64,000 nt of DNA from assembly GCF_018881975.1 (NCBI RefSeq), contig NZ_JACVPJ010000008.1:48673-112672 (forward strand), in the 5' to 3' direction. A program made the position numbers and the translations under genes. The DNA comes from Polynucleobacter sp. JS-Safj-400b-B2 (lineage in GTDB: Bacteria; Pseudomonadota; Gammaproteobacteria; Burkholderiales; Burkholderiaceae). The notes under the pieces were generated by a model. The model was not told the origin of the DNA. It worked only from the letters and a program-made list of their open reading frames with translations, and made no database searches. Positions 34,377 to 43,554 of this stretch are shown piece after piece. Numbering within the stretch: the first letter of the stretch is position 1; each line of letters opens with the position of its first letter.

Positions 34377-34540
34377 GATTTGTCCTTACTAAATTCATCC
34401 GGAAGATCAAATGGAAGCTCTGCTGATTCCTGATTTGCTTTCTTGCGACCAGGAGACCAAGCCCACAAAACAATTCCTACAAAAAAAACTAGGCCTATTA
34501 CTGTAGAAAATGCCGAGAGGTAGGGAGTAATCTGTTCCAT
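34373..34540 (-). CDS. ccoQ: cbb3 oxidase small subunit CcoQ
   Basis: This 55-residue protein from ATG 34540 has one membrane helix (FSTVIGLVFFVGIVLWAW) followed by a charged tail with SPGRKKANQESAELPFDLPDEF, the usual CcoQ layout. It lies between ccoO and ccoP and its TGA overlaps the ccoP ATG by four bases. It helps stabilise the complex. Confidence 0.9.
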   Translation of the reverse strand: MEQITPYLSAFSTVIGLVFFVGIVLWAWSPGRKKANQESAELPFDLPDEFSKDKS

Positions 34541-34575
34541 TTGATTTAAGTAGTTTTAATTAATAACCTTGTTAA

Positions 34576-35226
34576 TTACTTCGCTACAACTTCTTCGACA
34601 GTAATATAGCGACGCGTAATACCTAAGCCTTGCAGGTAAGCAACTAATGCATCTAACTCCGTCTTACCCTCTAACTCTGCAGGTGCATTTGCAATCATTT
34701 CATCAGTGTATGGAACGCCTAAACGACGTATAGCAACCATATGTGACTGAATAGAGCTTGCATCAGCTGCATTTTTCCCGAGCCATGGATAAGCAGGCAT
34801 ATTTGACTCCGGCACCACATCGCGTGGGTTATTTAAGTGGATCTGATGCCAAGCATCTGAATAGCGTCCTCCTACACGAGCTAAATCTGGGCCTGTACGC
34901 TTACTGCCCCATAGAAATGGATGGTCATATACAGACTCGCCAGCCAAAGAGTAAGGGCCGTAGCGCTCGACTTCAGAACGCAAAGTCCGTATCTGTTGTG
35001 AATGGCAACCAACACAACCTTCACGTTGATAGATATCGCGGCCAGCTAAACGTAAAGCTGTGTATGGAACAACGCCAGGGCTAGGCTCAGTCGTAGTGTG
35101 CTGGAAAAAGAGTGGAACAATTTGCACCAACCCTGCAATCGATACCACCACGATCGTTGCAATAATTAACCAACCAACGTTTTTCTCAAGTGTTCCGTGG
35201 GAAAAGAATTTATTTTCGCTAGACAT
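34576..35226 (-). CDS. ccoO: cbb3 oxidase monohaem subunit CcoO
   Basis: The 216-residue subunit II has one N-terminal membrane helix ([22 protein letters not shown]) and a periplasmic cytochrome c domain with [21 protein letters not shown] carries the likely Met ligand. GGAG 7-8 nt upstream supports the ATG at 35226, 12 bp after the ccoN stop. Confidence 0.96.
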   Translation of the reverse strand: MSSENKFFSHGTLEKNVGWLIIATIVVVSIAGLVQIVPLFFQHTTTEPSPGVVPYTALRLAGRDIYQREGCVGCHSQQIRTLRSEVERYGPYSLAGESVYDHPFLWGSKRTGPDLARVGGRYSDAWHQIHLNNPRDVVPESNMPAYPWLGKNAADASSIQSHMVAIRRLGVPYTDEMIANAPAELEGKTELDALVAYLQGLGITRRYITVEEVVAK

Positions 35227-35238
35227 TTTCTTCTCCTT

Positions 35239-36678
35239 TTAGTGTTCAGCAACGGCCATTGGAATAGGCGCATTTACAAAAGTTTTACCCTGCACTGTTT
35301 TGAAGACGTTATACGCCATTAAGAACATGCCGCTTAGATAGCACAAGCCGCCCATCAAACGAATGACATAGAAAGGGAAAGTCGCTTTAACAGACTCGAC
35401 AAAGCTGTATGTCAATGTGCCATCTGGTTCAAATGCTCTCCACATCAAACCTTGCATAACACCGGCAATCCACATTGCAGCGATATAAAGAACAACACCA
35501 ATAGTGGCGATCCAGAAATGCAACTCAATCCACTTGGTGTTGTACATTTCTTTTTGCCCAACCAAGCGTGGAATTAGATAGTAGAGAGAACCAATAGTAA
35601 TCATGGCTACCCAACCTAAAGCTCCAGAGTGCACGTGTCCAATAGTCCAGTCTGTGTAGTGAGACAAACTGTTCACTGTCTTGATGGACATCATGGAGCC
35701 TTCAAAAGTAGACATACCGTAGAAGGACAATGCTACTACCAAGAATTTTAAGATCGGATCACGACGTAATTTATACCAAGCGCCAGACAATGTCATGATG
35801 CCGTTGATCATTCCGCCCCAAGAAGGAGCTAGTAAAATTAAAGAGAACACAGTACCGAGCGACTGAGTCCAGTCGGGCAAAGAAGTGTGTTGCAAGTGGT
35901 GAGGGCCTGCCCACATATACGTAAAGTTCAAAGCCCAGAAGTGAACAATCGACAAACGATATGAATAGATTGGACGCTCAGCCTGCTTTGGAATGAAGTA
36001 ATACATCATGCCCAAGAAGCTAGTAGTCAAGAAGAAGCCTACTGCGTTGTGACCATACCACCACTGAACCATCGCGTCTTGTACCCCAGCATATGCGGAA
36101 TAGGACTTCCATAATGTTGCAGGCATCTCTAAGTTATTAAAGATATGCAGAATGGCAATAGTCAGAATATATGCACCGAAGAACCAGTTCGAAACGTAAA
36201 TATGTTTCGTTTTGCGCTTCATGATGGTGCCAAAGAAAACAACTGCGTAAGCTACCCAAACTACAGTGATCAAAATATCAATCGGCCACTCAAGCTCAGC
36301 GTATTCTTTTGAGGTTGATATGCCCAATGGCAATGTCACTGCAGCCAGCACAATAACTGCCTGCCAACCCCAGAAGGTAAAGGCTGCTAGCTTGTCACAA
36401 AACAAACGCGCCTGACATGTACGCTGAACGATGTAATAGGATGTTGCGAATAAAGCTGATCCACCAAAAGCAAAAATCACTGCATTAGTGTGCAAAGGAC
36501 GCAAGCGACCATAGCTCAGCCAAGGAATATTAAAAGTGATTTCAGGCCAGATCAACTGGGCTGCGAGGATAACTCCCACAAGCATGTCAACAATTCCCCA
36601 AAGCACAGTAACGATGGCAAATTGGCTGACAACCTTGTAATTGAAGGTGTCTTGATTACTCCCCACGGTAAGTCCCAT
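35239..36678 (-). CDS. ccoN: cbb3 oxidase catalytic subunit CcoN
   Basis: This is the haem-copper subunit I with twelve membrane helices. Haem b and CuB histidines are visible in [27 protein letters not shown], and the HH of [15 protein letters not shown]; the late haem ligands lie in [16 protein letters not shown] 36678 is chosen rather than 36711, since GGAG stands 5-6 nt before it and none before the other; this gives 479 residues. It is transcribed from its own FNR-dependent promoter at 36729-36773. Confidence 0.95.
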   Translation of the reverse strand: MGLTVGSNQDTFNYKVVSQFAIVTVLWGIVDMLVGVILAAQLIWPEITFNIPWLSYGRLRPLHTNAVIFAFGGSALFATSYYIVQRTCQARLFCDKLAAFTFWGWQAVIVLAAVTLPLGISTSKEYAELEWPIDILITVVWVAYAVVFFGTIMKRKTKHIYVSNWFFGAYILTIAILHIFNNLEMPATLWKSYSAYAGVQDAMVQWWYGHNAVGFFLTTSFLGMMYYFIPKQAERPIYSYRLSIVHFWALNFTYMWAGPHHLQHTSLPDWTQSLGTVFSLILLAPSWGGMINGIMTLSGAWYKLRRDPILKFLVVALSFYGMSTFEGSMMSIKTVNSLSHYTDWTIGHVHSGALGWVAMITIGSLYYLIPRLVGQKEMYNTKWIELHFWIATIGVVLYIAAMWIAGVMQGLMWRAFEPDGTLTYSFVESVKATFPFYVIRLMGGLCYLSGMFLMAYNVFKTVQGKTFVNAPIPMAVAEH

Positions 36679-36728
36679 GGTTTCTCCTTTTTTGTGACCA
36701 AACAACGACATAATCCAAATAGACTGAA

Positions 36729-36773
36729 TTAATTATCAAAGTAAGCCTGTAGGGGCAGTTTGATCTACATCAA
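36729..36773 (-). promoter_or_regulatory. FNR-dependent (class II) promoter of ccoNOQPGH
   Basis: A perfect FNR box TTGATGTAGATCAA (minus strand; 36760-36773) is centred at 36766.5. A -10-like TGATAAT at 36732-36738 is centred about 31 bp downstream, which puts the FNR site at -41.5 relative to a start near 36725. This is the class II activation geometry. The only FNR-type regulator in view is the fnr gene at the other end of the operon. Confidence 0.85.
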
Positions 36774-36844
36774 AAAGGATGGGGCAAATTCAGATCCTAC
36801 CCAAAAGTAAATTCTTCAATTTCTTAGGGCATTAAGATATATAG

Positions 36845-37024
36845 CTATTTTTGAGAGTGCTTACTAACTTCTTGGGGTGCTGGAGTGTCATCATCCATCA
36901 AAATAGCGTGCCCCGGACCATCCAAATCATCGAATTGACCGCTTTTGATAGACCAACGCAAAATCCAGACCAATAGACCAACCAGAACTAGCGATAAAGG
37001 GATGAGTAGAAATAGACTTTCCAT
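36845..37024 (-). CDS. ccoS: cbb3 oxidase maturation protein CcoS
   Basis: The 59-residue protein from ATG 37024 starts MESLFLLIPLSLVLVGLLVW, one membrane helix, followed by SGQFDDLDGPGHAIL, the diagnostic CcoS motif in which a Gly-Gln-Phe-Asp-Asp-Leu-Asp-Gly stretch is conserved. CcoS is needed for cofactor insertion into CcoN. It follows ccoI by 9 bp and precedes the FNR promoter of ccoN. Confidence 0.9.
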   Translation of the reverse strand: MESLFLLIPLSLVLVGLLVWILRWSIKSGQFDDLDGPGHAILMDDDTPAPQEVSKHSQK

Positions 37025-37033
37025 CCTTATAGT

Positions 37034-39466
37034 CTAAGCTTTTCGTAAACGCCAAGCATTTAAAGTCACCGCAAGAGAAGAAAGTGACATACCGATACCA
37101 GCAACCCAGGGATTGACTAAACCCATCATTGCAGCAGGAATAGCCAACAAGTTATACGCTAAGGCCCACCATAAATTCTCTTTAATGATGGCTTGAGTCT
37201 TGTCAGCCAGTTGTAAAGTTTTAGCTAGAGGCCCTAAGGAGATGGCAGTCAGAATTGCATCAGCCCCCGCTGCCGCCAATGGCGCTCCTGCGCCAACTGC
37301 AATGGAGACATCAGCATGAGCCAGTAAAGGCGCATCATTAACACCATCGCCAATTGCCCACACAAAACGATTTTCTTTTTGCAAGCGCTCAATATAATCA
37401 TATTTATCCTCAGGTGTGCAGCCACCCTGATAATGATCGATGCCAACATGCTTAGCCCACCAAGCAACAGTAGCGCAATCATCACCTGAAACTAAATGCA
37501 CCACAATCTTTCTGGATTTCACTACCGTTAAGAATTGCTCTAACCCCGCTCTAGGTGTGTCTAAGAATACAAAGCTGGCTATTAAGCCTTGTGTATCTGC
37601 TAAATGCACTTGTCCGTATTGACCAAGCTGAGCACCCTGCTCCACACCTAGCCACAAGGCACTTCCTAAGCGATATGCCCCCGAACTCAAACCTTTCCCT
37701 AACTGATTCACCACAGGCTCAGTCAATACGGGTAAGGATATTTTTTCAGTTACGGCAGCACGCATCAAAGAAAGCGCTAAGGGATGTCTTTGTCCAGCCT
37801 CCAATGCGGCAGCTAAAGCCAATGCATCTTCACGTCGATAGCCCGCGCGTAAATGAATAATTTCTTGTAACTCTGGTTGACCCATCGTTAAGGTGCCTGT
37901 TTTATCCAACACCAAATCGGTTGCCTTTACCAAGCCCTCCATCACATGTCCGCGTACGATGAGTAAGCCTAATTTAGTTACCGTACCTTGTGCTGCTGCC
38001 ATCGCAGTAGGTACTGCAAGTGATAAAGCGCAAGGACAGCTGGCAACCAAAACGGAGACTAAAACAGTCCATGCACGGCTGGGGTCAAAGTACAACCAAA
38101 TAGCTGAGGAAGCAAATGCGCCGAACAATAAGAAGGCAACAAAGTATGCAGTCCACTTTTCTGCAAGACTGATCATTACCGGCTTAGCAAGCAATGCTTG
38201 ATCTAACAAAGAAGCAATACCCGCAATGCGCGTAGACTGCCCAACCGCCTCGATTCTCATCAATAATGGATTGAGAATATTGTGGGTTCCAGCGTATACG
38301 CGATCCCCAATCTTTTTCTCAACAGGCTTAGATTCACCAGTCAATAAAGATTCATCTAAGGCGCTAGGGTTCTCAATCAAAATGCCATCCGCAGGCAATA
38401 CTTCACCAGGAGAAACACGCAGCACCTCACCAGGATTGCAATTCACAACAGGGACAACTTCAATCTCTAGGGAGGTCGGATAATTCAATGCGCGCTCGCA
38501 TGTTGCAGGCAATTGCTTTGCTAAAGCCTCAGCTCCACCTTGCGCATCTTGCCTTGCCAACAACTCCACATATCTCGCCGCCAAAATAAATGCAACAAAC
38601 ATCGTGATGGAATCAAAATAGCTATGGCCCGCGCCAGTAACTAAATTAATTGTGCCTGCAGTAAACGCCAGAGCAAGAGCCAATGCGATTGGCACATCCA
38701 TGCCTAACATATGGGTTTGTTTGAATGATTGCACGCTACGCCAAGCCGCTTGAAATATTGGTCCTGCCGAGTACACCATCACTGGCACGGTTAAGGCCCA
38801 ACTCGTCCAACCCAAAAGGACCTCAAATTCAGGCGTAATATCAGCACCAACATAAGTCGGCCATGCGTACATCATGACCTGCATCATGCCTAGCATCGCT
38901 ACACCAAGCCGCAGAAGAAGGCTGCGTCGTTCCTTTTTTGCCCTATCCAAAGATTGAGAAGGCTCAAAAGGCCAAGCTTCATAACCAATGCGCTCAATTT
39001 CAAAAAGTAATCTTGCTAGACTCGTTTTATCCGGTGAAAAACGCACCATCACTTTTTGCGTAACGTAATTAATTTGCACATCTTGAACACCCGCATTACG
39101 ACGCAAATGTTGTTCGCACAGCCAAACACAAGCTGCGCATCGAATTTTTTCTAAACGTAAAGTGGTCTCAAGATTGCCATCACTTCCAGATGGACGAGTG
39201 AAACGACCAAGTAATGAGGGATCATCATAAGGCCTTAGCTTTTCTGGAATCTCATTACTAGCAAGATAGGCTGCCGGCTTATCGCCAGACTGAGAGCGTC
39301 TGGCATAAAAAACAGCAAGACCTTCACCATGAATCGTTTGTGCGATCGCCATACAGCCCGGACAGCAAAATGCTCGGGGCTCACCACTCAATTCTGCCTC
39401 GATTAATTCACCAGGAAGAATCTGACTTGAGCAGTGATAGCAAATCAAAGAATTTTTCTGATTCAT
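37034..39466 (-). CDS. ccoI: Copper P1B-type ATPase CcoI/FixI
   Basis: The 810-residue pump exports Cu(I) to the periplasm for the cbb3 oxidase. Domain order: an N-terminal Cys-rich metal site (CYHC near 9-12, CCPGC near 34-38), an HMA domain with CAAC near residue 110, eight membrane helices with CPC in SCPCALSLAVPTA, the phosphorylation motif DKTGTLTMG, and the hinge GDGVNDAPLLAHAD. The extra N-terminal Cys cluster and its place before ccoS mark the CcoI branch rather than CopA. The MFS gene stop is 8 bp upstream. Confidence 0.94.
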   Translation of the reverse strand: MNQKNSLICYHCSSQILPGELIEAELSGEPRAFCCPGCMAIAQTIHGEGLAVFYARRSQSGDKPAAYLASNEIPEKLRPYDDPSLLGRFTRPSGSDGNLETTLRLEKIRCAACVWLCEQHLRRNAGVQDVQINYVTQKVMVRFSPDKTSLARLLFEIERIGYEAWPFEPSQSLDRAKKERRSLLLRLGVAMLGMMQVMMYAWPTYVGADITPEFEVLLGWTSWALTVPVMVYSAGPIFQAAWRSVQSFKQTHMLGMDVPIALALALAFTAGTINLVTGAGHSYFDSITMFVAFILAARYVELLARQDAQGGAEALAKQLPATCERALNYPTSLEIEVVPVVNCNPGEVLRVSPGEVLPADGILIENPSALDESLLTGESKPVEKKIGDRVYAGTHNILNPLLMRIEAVGQSTRIAGIASLLDQALLAKPVMISLAEKWTAYFVAFLLFGAFASSAIWLYFDPSRAWTVLVSVLVASCPCALSLAVPTAMAAAQGTVTKLGLLIVRGHVMEGLVKATDLVLDKTGTLTMGQPELQEIIHLRAGYRREDALALAAALEAGQRHPLALSLMRAAVTEKISLPVLTEPVVNQLGKGLSSGAYRLGSALWLGVEQGAQLGQYGQVHLADTQGLIASFVFLDTPRAGLEQFLTVVKSRKIVVHLVSGDDCATVAWWAKHVGIDHYQGGCTPEDKYDYIERLQKENRFVWAIGDGVNDAPLLAHADVSIAVGAGAPLAAAGADAILTAISLGPLAKTLQLADKTQAIIKENLWWALAYNLLAIPAAMMGLVNPWVAGIGMSLSSLAVTLNAWRLRKA

Positions 39467-39474
39467 CTAATGAT

Positions 39475-40737
39475 TCATCCACGCACTGAACTACCCCAAC
39501 CCCTACGACGCTCATAAATCACAAATAAAACTCCCCAGATGACGACAGCAAAATATGCCCATACCCAAGAAACTTGCGAAGCACGAGAACCAGAAACATC
39601 CAAAACGAAACCAAAAATAGCTGGGCCTAATAAGCCGCCACCAAAACACATTAAGGAGTGCAGACCCATAGCGGCACCTTTGATATTTTCTTGTGCGCTA
39701 ATCACCAAGCCCGCAGTGAGTGTTGAGGAGTCAGCCATGATAAAAATAGCATGCCCTATAGCAAGAGCAACAACCAACCACCATGATTGGCCTGTAGAGC
39801 TAGCGAATGCGATACCTAATAAGGCGCTAGTCAACATCACAATACAGATCCATTTTTGACGCCCTATTTTCAAAGCAATTTCATTTCCCAGTATGGAAGA
39901 AGGTACGCCAAAGAAATTAATTACTCCTGCCAATGTAGTGGCAGTCAAAAAGAATGTCTCTCCAGAGGCAACCGCGCAAAAAGCAAAGAAGGCAACAATC
40001 CAACTTCTAGAGGCAAAGAGCTCCAGGGTATGCGCGGTATAACCGAAAATATAGCCTGATGCATTCTTGTCCTGCAAAACCAATTTCCATTTATCTACAG
40101 GGAAAATGTCATGCAAGCGGATGCGAATTGGACCCTTCCATTTTTCATGATCTAGTGCTGGAATCAGCATTAAGACAATCAAAAAGGCACTCAATGGACC
40201 CAATGCAATCAAACCGAACACATAGTGCCAACCCAGCGCACTTAGCATCCAACCCGAACATAAATAAGAAAAGCCAGTGCCAATGCCAAAGAAGGCTGTG
40301 TAGAACGCAATGTGGCGCGTTAACTCTCCTGACTGAATGCGATCAGACAAAATTTTGAGCCCGGGCATATAGGTACCTGCAAGACCAGCGCCATTCAAAG
40401 CCATAAACAATAGCGCCGTCCAAAAGTTATATGCGAGCAAACTCATACCTAAGAGTCCAGCGGTGGCGATCAGGCCACCTACCAGATAGACCTTACGTGC
40501 ATCAACCCGATCAGTTAACGCGGTAGCTAATGGCACAGCCAGCATGTAGCCGAAGAAGAAGGCGCTGGCAATTAAACCCGACTGCAAGTTACTTAAATGC
40601 CACTCTTCTTGCAAAGTAGTCAGTACAACAGCGTAACAAGCAAAGCCCAATAAAGCACAGGTTTGTGCCAAGAGCATTAGAGGGGTATAGCCAGCTGAAC
40701 GAAAGCGCATAAATAGTTGGTAGAAACGTGAACTCAT
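39475..40737 (-). CDS. MFS transporter upstream of ccoI
   Basis: This twelve-helix transporter of about 420 residues has the MFS motif A DRVDARKVYLVGG after helix 2. ATG 40737 is preferred over the in-frame TTG at 40755. It ends 8 bp before ccoI on the same strand, so it may be co-transcribed. CcoA-type MFS copper importers serve cbb3 oxidases, but this protein lacks an obvious MxxxM-rich helix and may simply be a solute transporter. The substrate is unknown. Confidence 0.85.
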   Translation of the reverse strand: MSSRFYQLFMRFRSAGYTPLMLLAQTCALLGFACYAVVLTTLQEEWHLSNLQSGLIASAFFFGYMLAVPLATALTDRVDARKVYLVGGLIATAGLLGMSLLAYNFWTALLFMALNGAGLAGTYMPGLKILSDRIQSGELTRHIAFYTAFFGIGTGFSYLCSGWMLSALGWHYVFGLIALGPLSAFLIVLMLIPALDHEKWKGPIRIRLHDIFPVDKWKLVLQDKNASGYIFGYTAHTLELFASRSWIVAFFAFCAVASGETFFLTATTLAGVINFFGVPSSILGNEIALKIGRQKWICIVMLTSALLGIAFASSTGQSWWLVVALAIGHAIFIMADSSTLTAGLVISAQENIKGAAMGLHSLMCFGGGLLGPAIFGFVLDVSGSRASQVSWVWAYFAVVIWGVLFVIYERRRGWGSSVRG

Positions 40738-40795
40738 TCTACTCGCCCAGAACAAAAGAGACCCGTTACACTATTAAAAACAAGATGGAGACAGC

Positions 40796-41779
40796 ATGAA
40801 CAGTAAATTATTTACCAGCAGCCTAATGCAAATTAGCATCAGCCTGTTTATTGGCCTGTTAAGCCCTTTAGCCATTGCAGATAACTATCCCTCAAAGCCC
40901 ATTAAGGCGATTGTTCCATTTGCACCTGGAAGCACTACAGATCAAATTGGACGTGCCTTTGCTGCAAAAATGTCTGAGACCTTAGGCCAGCCCGTGGTGA
41001 TTGAAAATCGCCCTGGAGCAAATGGACTAATTGGTGCAGATTTTGTGGCCAAAGCACCCGCAGATGGATACACAATCTTGTTTGGCACAAATAGCACTAA
41101 TGCAGCCCTGAAAAGTCTTGTCAAGAAACTGCCCTACAACCAAGACACTGCTTTTACACCCATTGGGTACTTTGGCTCGGCCCCACTCATCATTGCCGTC
41201 AATAACGATGTACCCGTTAAATCACTCAACGGATTTGTGTCACTAGCTAAAGCAAACCCAGGGAAAATCACTTTTGCTTATGCGAGTACATCGCAGCGCG
41301 TTTCTTCAGAAATGTTGGGAAGTTTTGCTGATATCAAAATGACTGGCGTGTCATATAAAAGCGGGCCTAATGCGATGACTGATTTAATCGGCGGTCAGGT
41401 CAATATGTTCACCTCTGACTTTGGGGTCTCTTTACCTCAAGTACAAGCTGGGAAAATCCGTGGTCTTGCGGTAACCTCACTTAAGCGCTCTCCAGCTATT
41501 CCTGGGTTACCTACTGTCAACGAGGCCTTGGGCACTAAAGGCTACGAACTCATTGCTTTCTTTGCTGCCTTTGGGCCTGCCGGGATGCCAAAAGAAACTG
41601 TTACCAAACTGAATAAAGCAATTAACGATGCCGCAAATTCGAAAGAGTTGATTGAGCGCTTCTCCGCCATGGGCTTTGAAACTCAGCCCGGAACGCCCGA
41701 AGCACTGGGACAAAAAATTAAGCTAGAAACAGTGAAGTGGGCCAAAGCCATCAAAGAAGCTGGCATGGAGCCAGAATAA
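40796..41779 (+). CDS. Bug family TTT substrate-binding protein
   Basis: The 327-residue periplasmic binding protein has a signal peptide (LMQISISLFIGLLSPLAIA). Motifs: PIKAIVPFAPGSTTDQIGR, VIENRPGANGLIGADF, APADGYTILF and VSYKSGPNAMTDLIGGQ. GGAGACAG precedes the ATG. It is a single gene, divergent from the MFS-cco block and convergent with the 2OG dioxygenase gene. No TctA or TctB partner is near. Confidence 0.9.
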   Translation: MNSKLFTSSLMQISISLFIGLLSPLAIADNYPSKPIKAIVPFAPGSTTDQIGRAFAAKMSETLGQPVVIENRPGANGLIGADFVAKAPADGYTILFGTNSTNAALKSLVKKLPYNQDTAFTPIGYFGSAPLIIAVNNDVPVKSLNGFVSLAKANPGKITFAYASTSQRVSSEMLGSFADIKMTGVSYKSGPNAMTDLIGGQVNMFTSDFGVSLPQVQAGKIRGLAVTSLKRSPAIPGLPTVNEALGTKGYELIAFFAAFGPAGMPKETVTKLNKAINDAANSKELIERFSAMGFETQPGTPEALGQKIKLETVKWAKAIKEAGMEPE

Positions 41780-41791
41780 AAGCAGCAGTTT

Positions 41792-42547
41792 TTATTGCTG
41801 GCTACGATTAGGTGAATCTTGGAAACCGTTAGAGCGATAAGTGAGAACCAAAGTATCTCGATAGCCATATTTGGCTATCGGCTGAATGGGTGTAGATTCA
41901 TGAATCATGCGTTGATCATTCATCAGCAATAAAGACCAGGGTTGCGTTAGAGTAAAACGCAATCCCGCAGATCCGGAAGTATCAAATATTCTGGTCTCAC
42001 CACCCTTAATACCCTCTCGATCTAACAAGAAGACTGCTACGAAATCAACGCCATCACGATGAGCGCCTTCAGGCGTCGGACGCCCAATTCCATCAGTGGT
42101 ATCAATTCGAAATTGATGCGCCTCAACAAACCAGGTATTGACTGGCTTTAAACCATTGAGGATCTGAGCAAGCCCAAGCAATACCGATTGCCAAGCAGAG
42201 TCATTCAGCAACTCACCTTGAATAGGCTCAAACCAACGTTCAATCCCACCATGCAATGCGTTGTAATCAAGAGACTGCCAATGCGCACGATGTGGAACCA
42301 AGGCAAGGTCGTTGCCTTTAATTTGGTAGCTAGCATGACGGCGAAAGCGATAGCGGCCACCATCTTTTAGGTATGGGTCACGCGGTAAATTTTCCCAAAA
42401 CTGCGTGAGCCTTTGAAGGCTGGGCAATTCAATATGACTAAACTGAGCAACAGTCTGAGCTGAAACAACTGCAAACCCGTCATTACGCAAAGCCTCATCA
42501 ATCTGCTTGAGAGGGGTCAGTGGGGGCGCAAGGCCAGCAATCGTCAT
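41792..42547 (-). CDS. 2OG-Fe(II) dioxygenase family protein
   Basis: The 251-residue protein resembles the 2OG-Fe dioxygenase family that includes free amino-acid hydroxylases. The metal triad is visible: His and Asp in PEGAHRDGVDF, and the distal His in QRMIHESTPI. The 2-oxoglutarate-binding Arg lies in YGYRDTLVLTYR. RFRRHASYQI near residues 66-75 is a family-typical basic segment. It sits between two Bug genes. The substrate, perhaps a free amino acid or small acid, is not shown. Confidence 0.83.
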   Translation of the reverse strand: MTIAGLAPPLTPLKQIDEALRNDGFAVVSAQTVAQFSHIELPSLQRLTQFWENLPRDPYLKDGGRYRFRRHASYQIKGNDLALVPHRAHWQSLDYNALHGGIERWFEPIQGELLNDSAWQSVLLGLAQILNGLKPVNTWFVEAHQFRIDTTDGIGRPTPEGAHRDGVDFVAVFLLDREGIKGGETRIFDTSGSAGLRFTLTQPWSLLLMNDQRMIHESTPIQPIAKYGYRDTLVLTYRSNGFQDSPNRSQQ

Positions 42548-42579
42548 AGCTCTATTTTAGGTTAAGCGGGGAAAATTCG

Positions 42580-43545
42580 TTAATCTAACTGAGCGCCAGA
42601 TACTTTGACAATTTTTGCCCACTTTGCCAACTCATCTTTTAATAAGGCACTTAACTTCGTGGGGGGCACAGGAGATAGATCCAAGCCCTGTGCAGTTAAC
42701 TTTTCACGCACATCTGATTTGGACATCGTCTTATCCATTGCCGCCTGAATCTTCTTCACCACATCTGCGCTGACACCGATAGGCGCAAAGATCGCCACCC
42801 AAACCTCACCCACGCAATCAGGATAGGTTTCTGCAATTGTCGGAATGTCTGGTGCTGCACTGGATCGTTTAGCCGAGCTAATGGCAATTGCCTGCAGCTT
42901 GCCGGCCTTAATGTAATTTAAAGCAGAGGGTAGGCTTGCAAATGCCAAAGGTACCTGCCCACCCAATACATCGTTGATGGCTGGAGCCACTCCTTTATAT
43001 GGAATATGCTGCATATCAATTCCAGCGCTAGCATTGAGCATAGCGCCCAACAAATGACTAATCGTGCCATTACCGGCTGAAGCATAAGACAGCTCACCAG
43101 GCCTCTTCTTGGCCGCAGCCACAACATCAGCCAATGTTTTGTAGGGTGAACCTGGTGGTGATACCAGGACGTAAGGAGTAGCACCAATGTAATACAAAGG
43201 TACAAAATCATTAATAGGATCAAAGCCAGGATTTTTATAAATGGATGGATTAATAGCTTGCGCGCTGTTAATAGTCAGTAATAAGCTATAGCCATCCTTC
43301 GCCGAACGGGCAACACTTTGAGTACCAATATTGCCTCCGGCACCCGGCCTATTTTCAACCACAATGGAAGCGCCAATGGATTCACCAAATGCGGGCGCAA
43401 TCAAGCGCGCAACAATATCGTTGGTGCCTCCAGCAGTCTGAGGAACAACCATCGATATGGGTTTATTGGGATAGCCCTGTGCTTGAACTCCAAAGCAAAT
43501 GGCGACACCTAATGCTAACAATAGATTTTGAATTGTTTTATACAT
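42580..43545 (-). CDS. Bug family TTT substrate-binding protein
   Basis: The 321-residue protein has a short signal peptide (LLLALGVAICFGVQAQG) and the motifs PISMVVPQTAGGTNDIVAR, VVENRPGAGGNIGTQ and HIPYKGVAPAINDVLGGQ. A textbook AAGGAGG lies 5 nt before the ATG. It follows the TAXI gene by 9 bp on the same strand. A TAXI and a Bug binding protein may therefore be co-expressed here although they belong to different transporter classes. Confidence 0.91.
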   Translation of the reverse strand: MYKTIQNLLLALGVAICFGVQAQGYPNKPISMVVPQTAGGTNDIVARLIAPAFGESIGASIVVENRPGAGGNIGTQSVARSAKDGYSLLLTINSAQAINPSIYKNPGFDPINDFVPLYYIGATPYVLVSPPGSPYKTLADVVAAAKKRPGELSYASAGNGTISHLLGAMLNASAGIDMQHIPYKGVAPAINDVLGGQVPLAFASLPSALNYIKAGKLQAIAISSAKRSSAAPDIPTIAETYPDCVGEVWVAIFAPIGVSADVVKKIQAAMDKTMSKSDVREKLTAQGLDLSPVPPTKLSALLKDELAKWAKIVKVSGAQLD

Positions 43546-43554
43546 CTAGCCTCC

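Noticed and set aside
39475..40737. CcoA copper importer
   Set aside because: The position fits, but no clear Met-rich copper motif was seen, so only a general MFS call is made.
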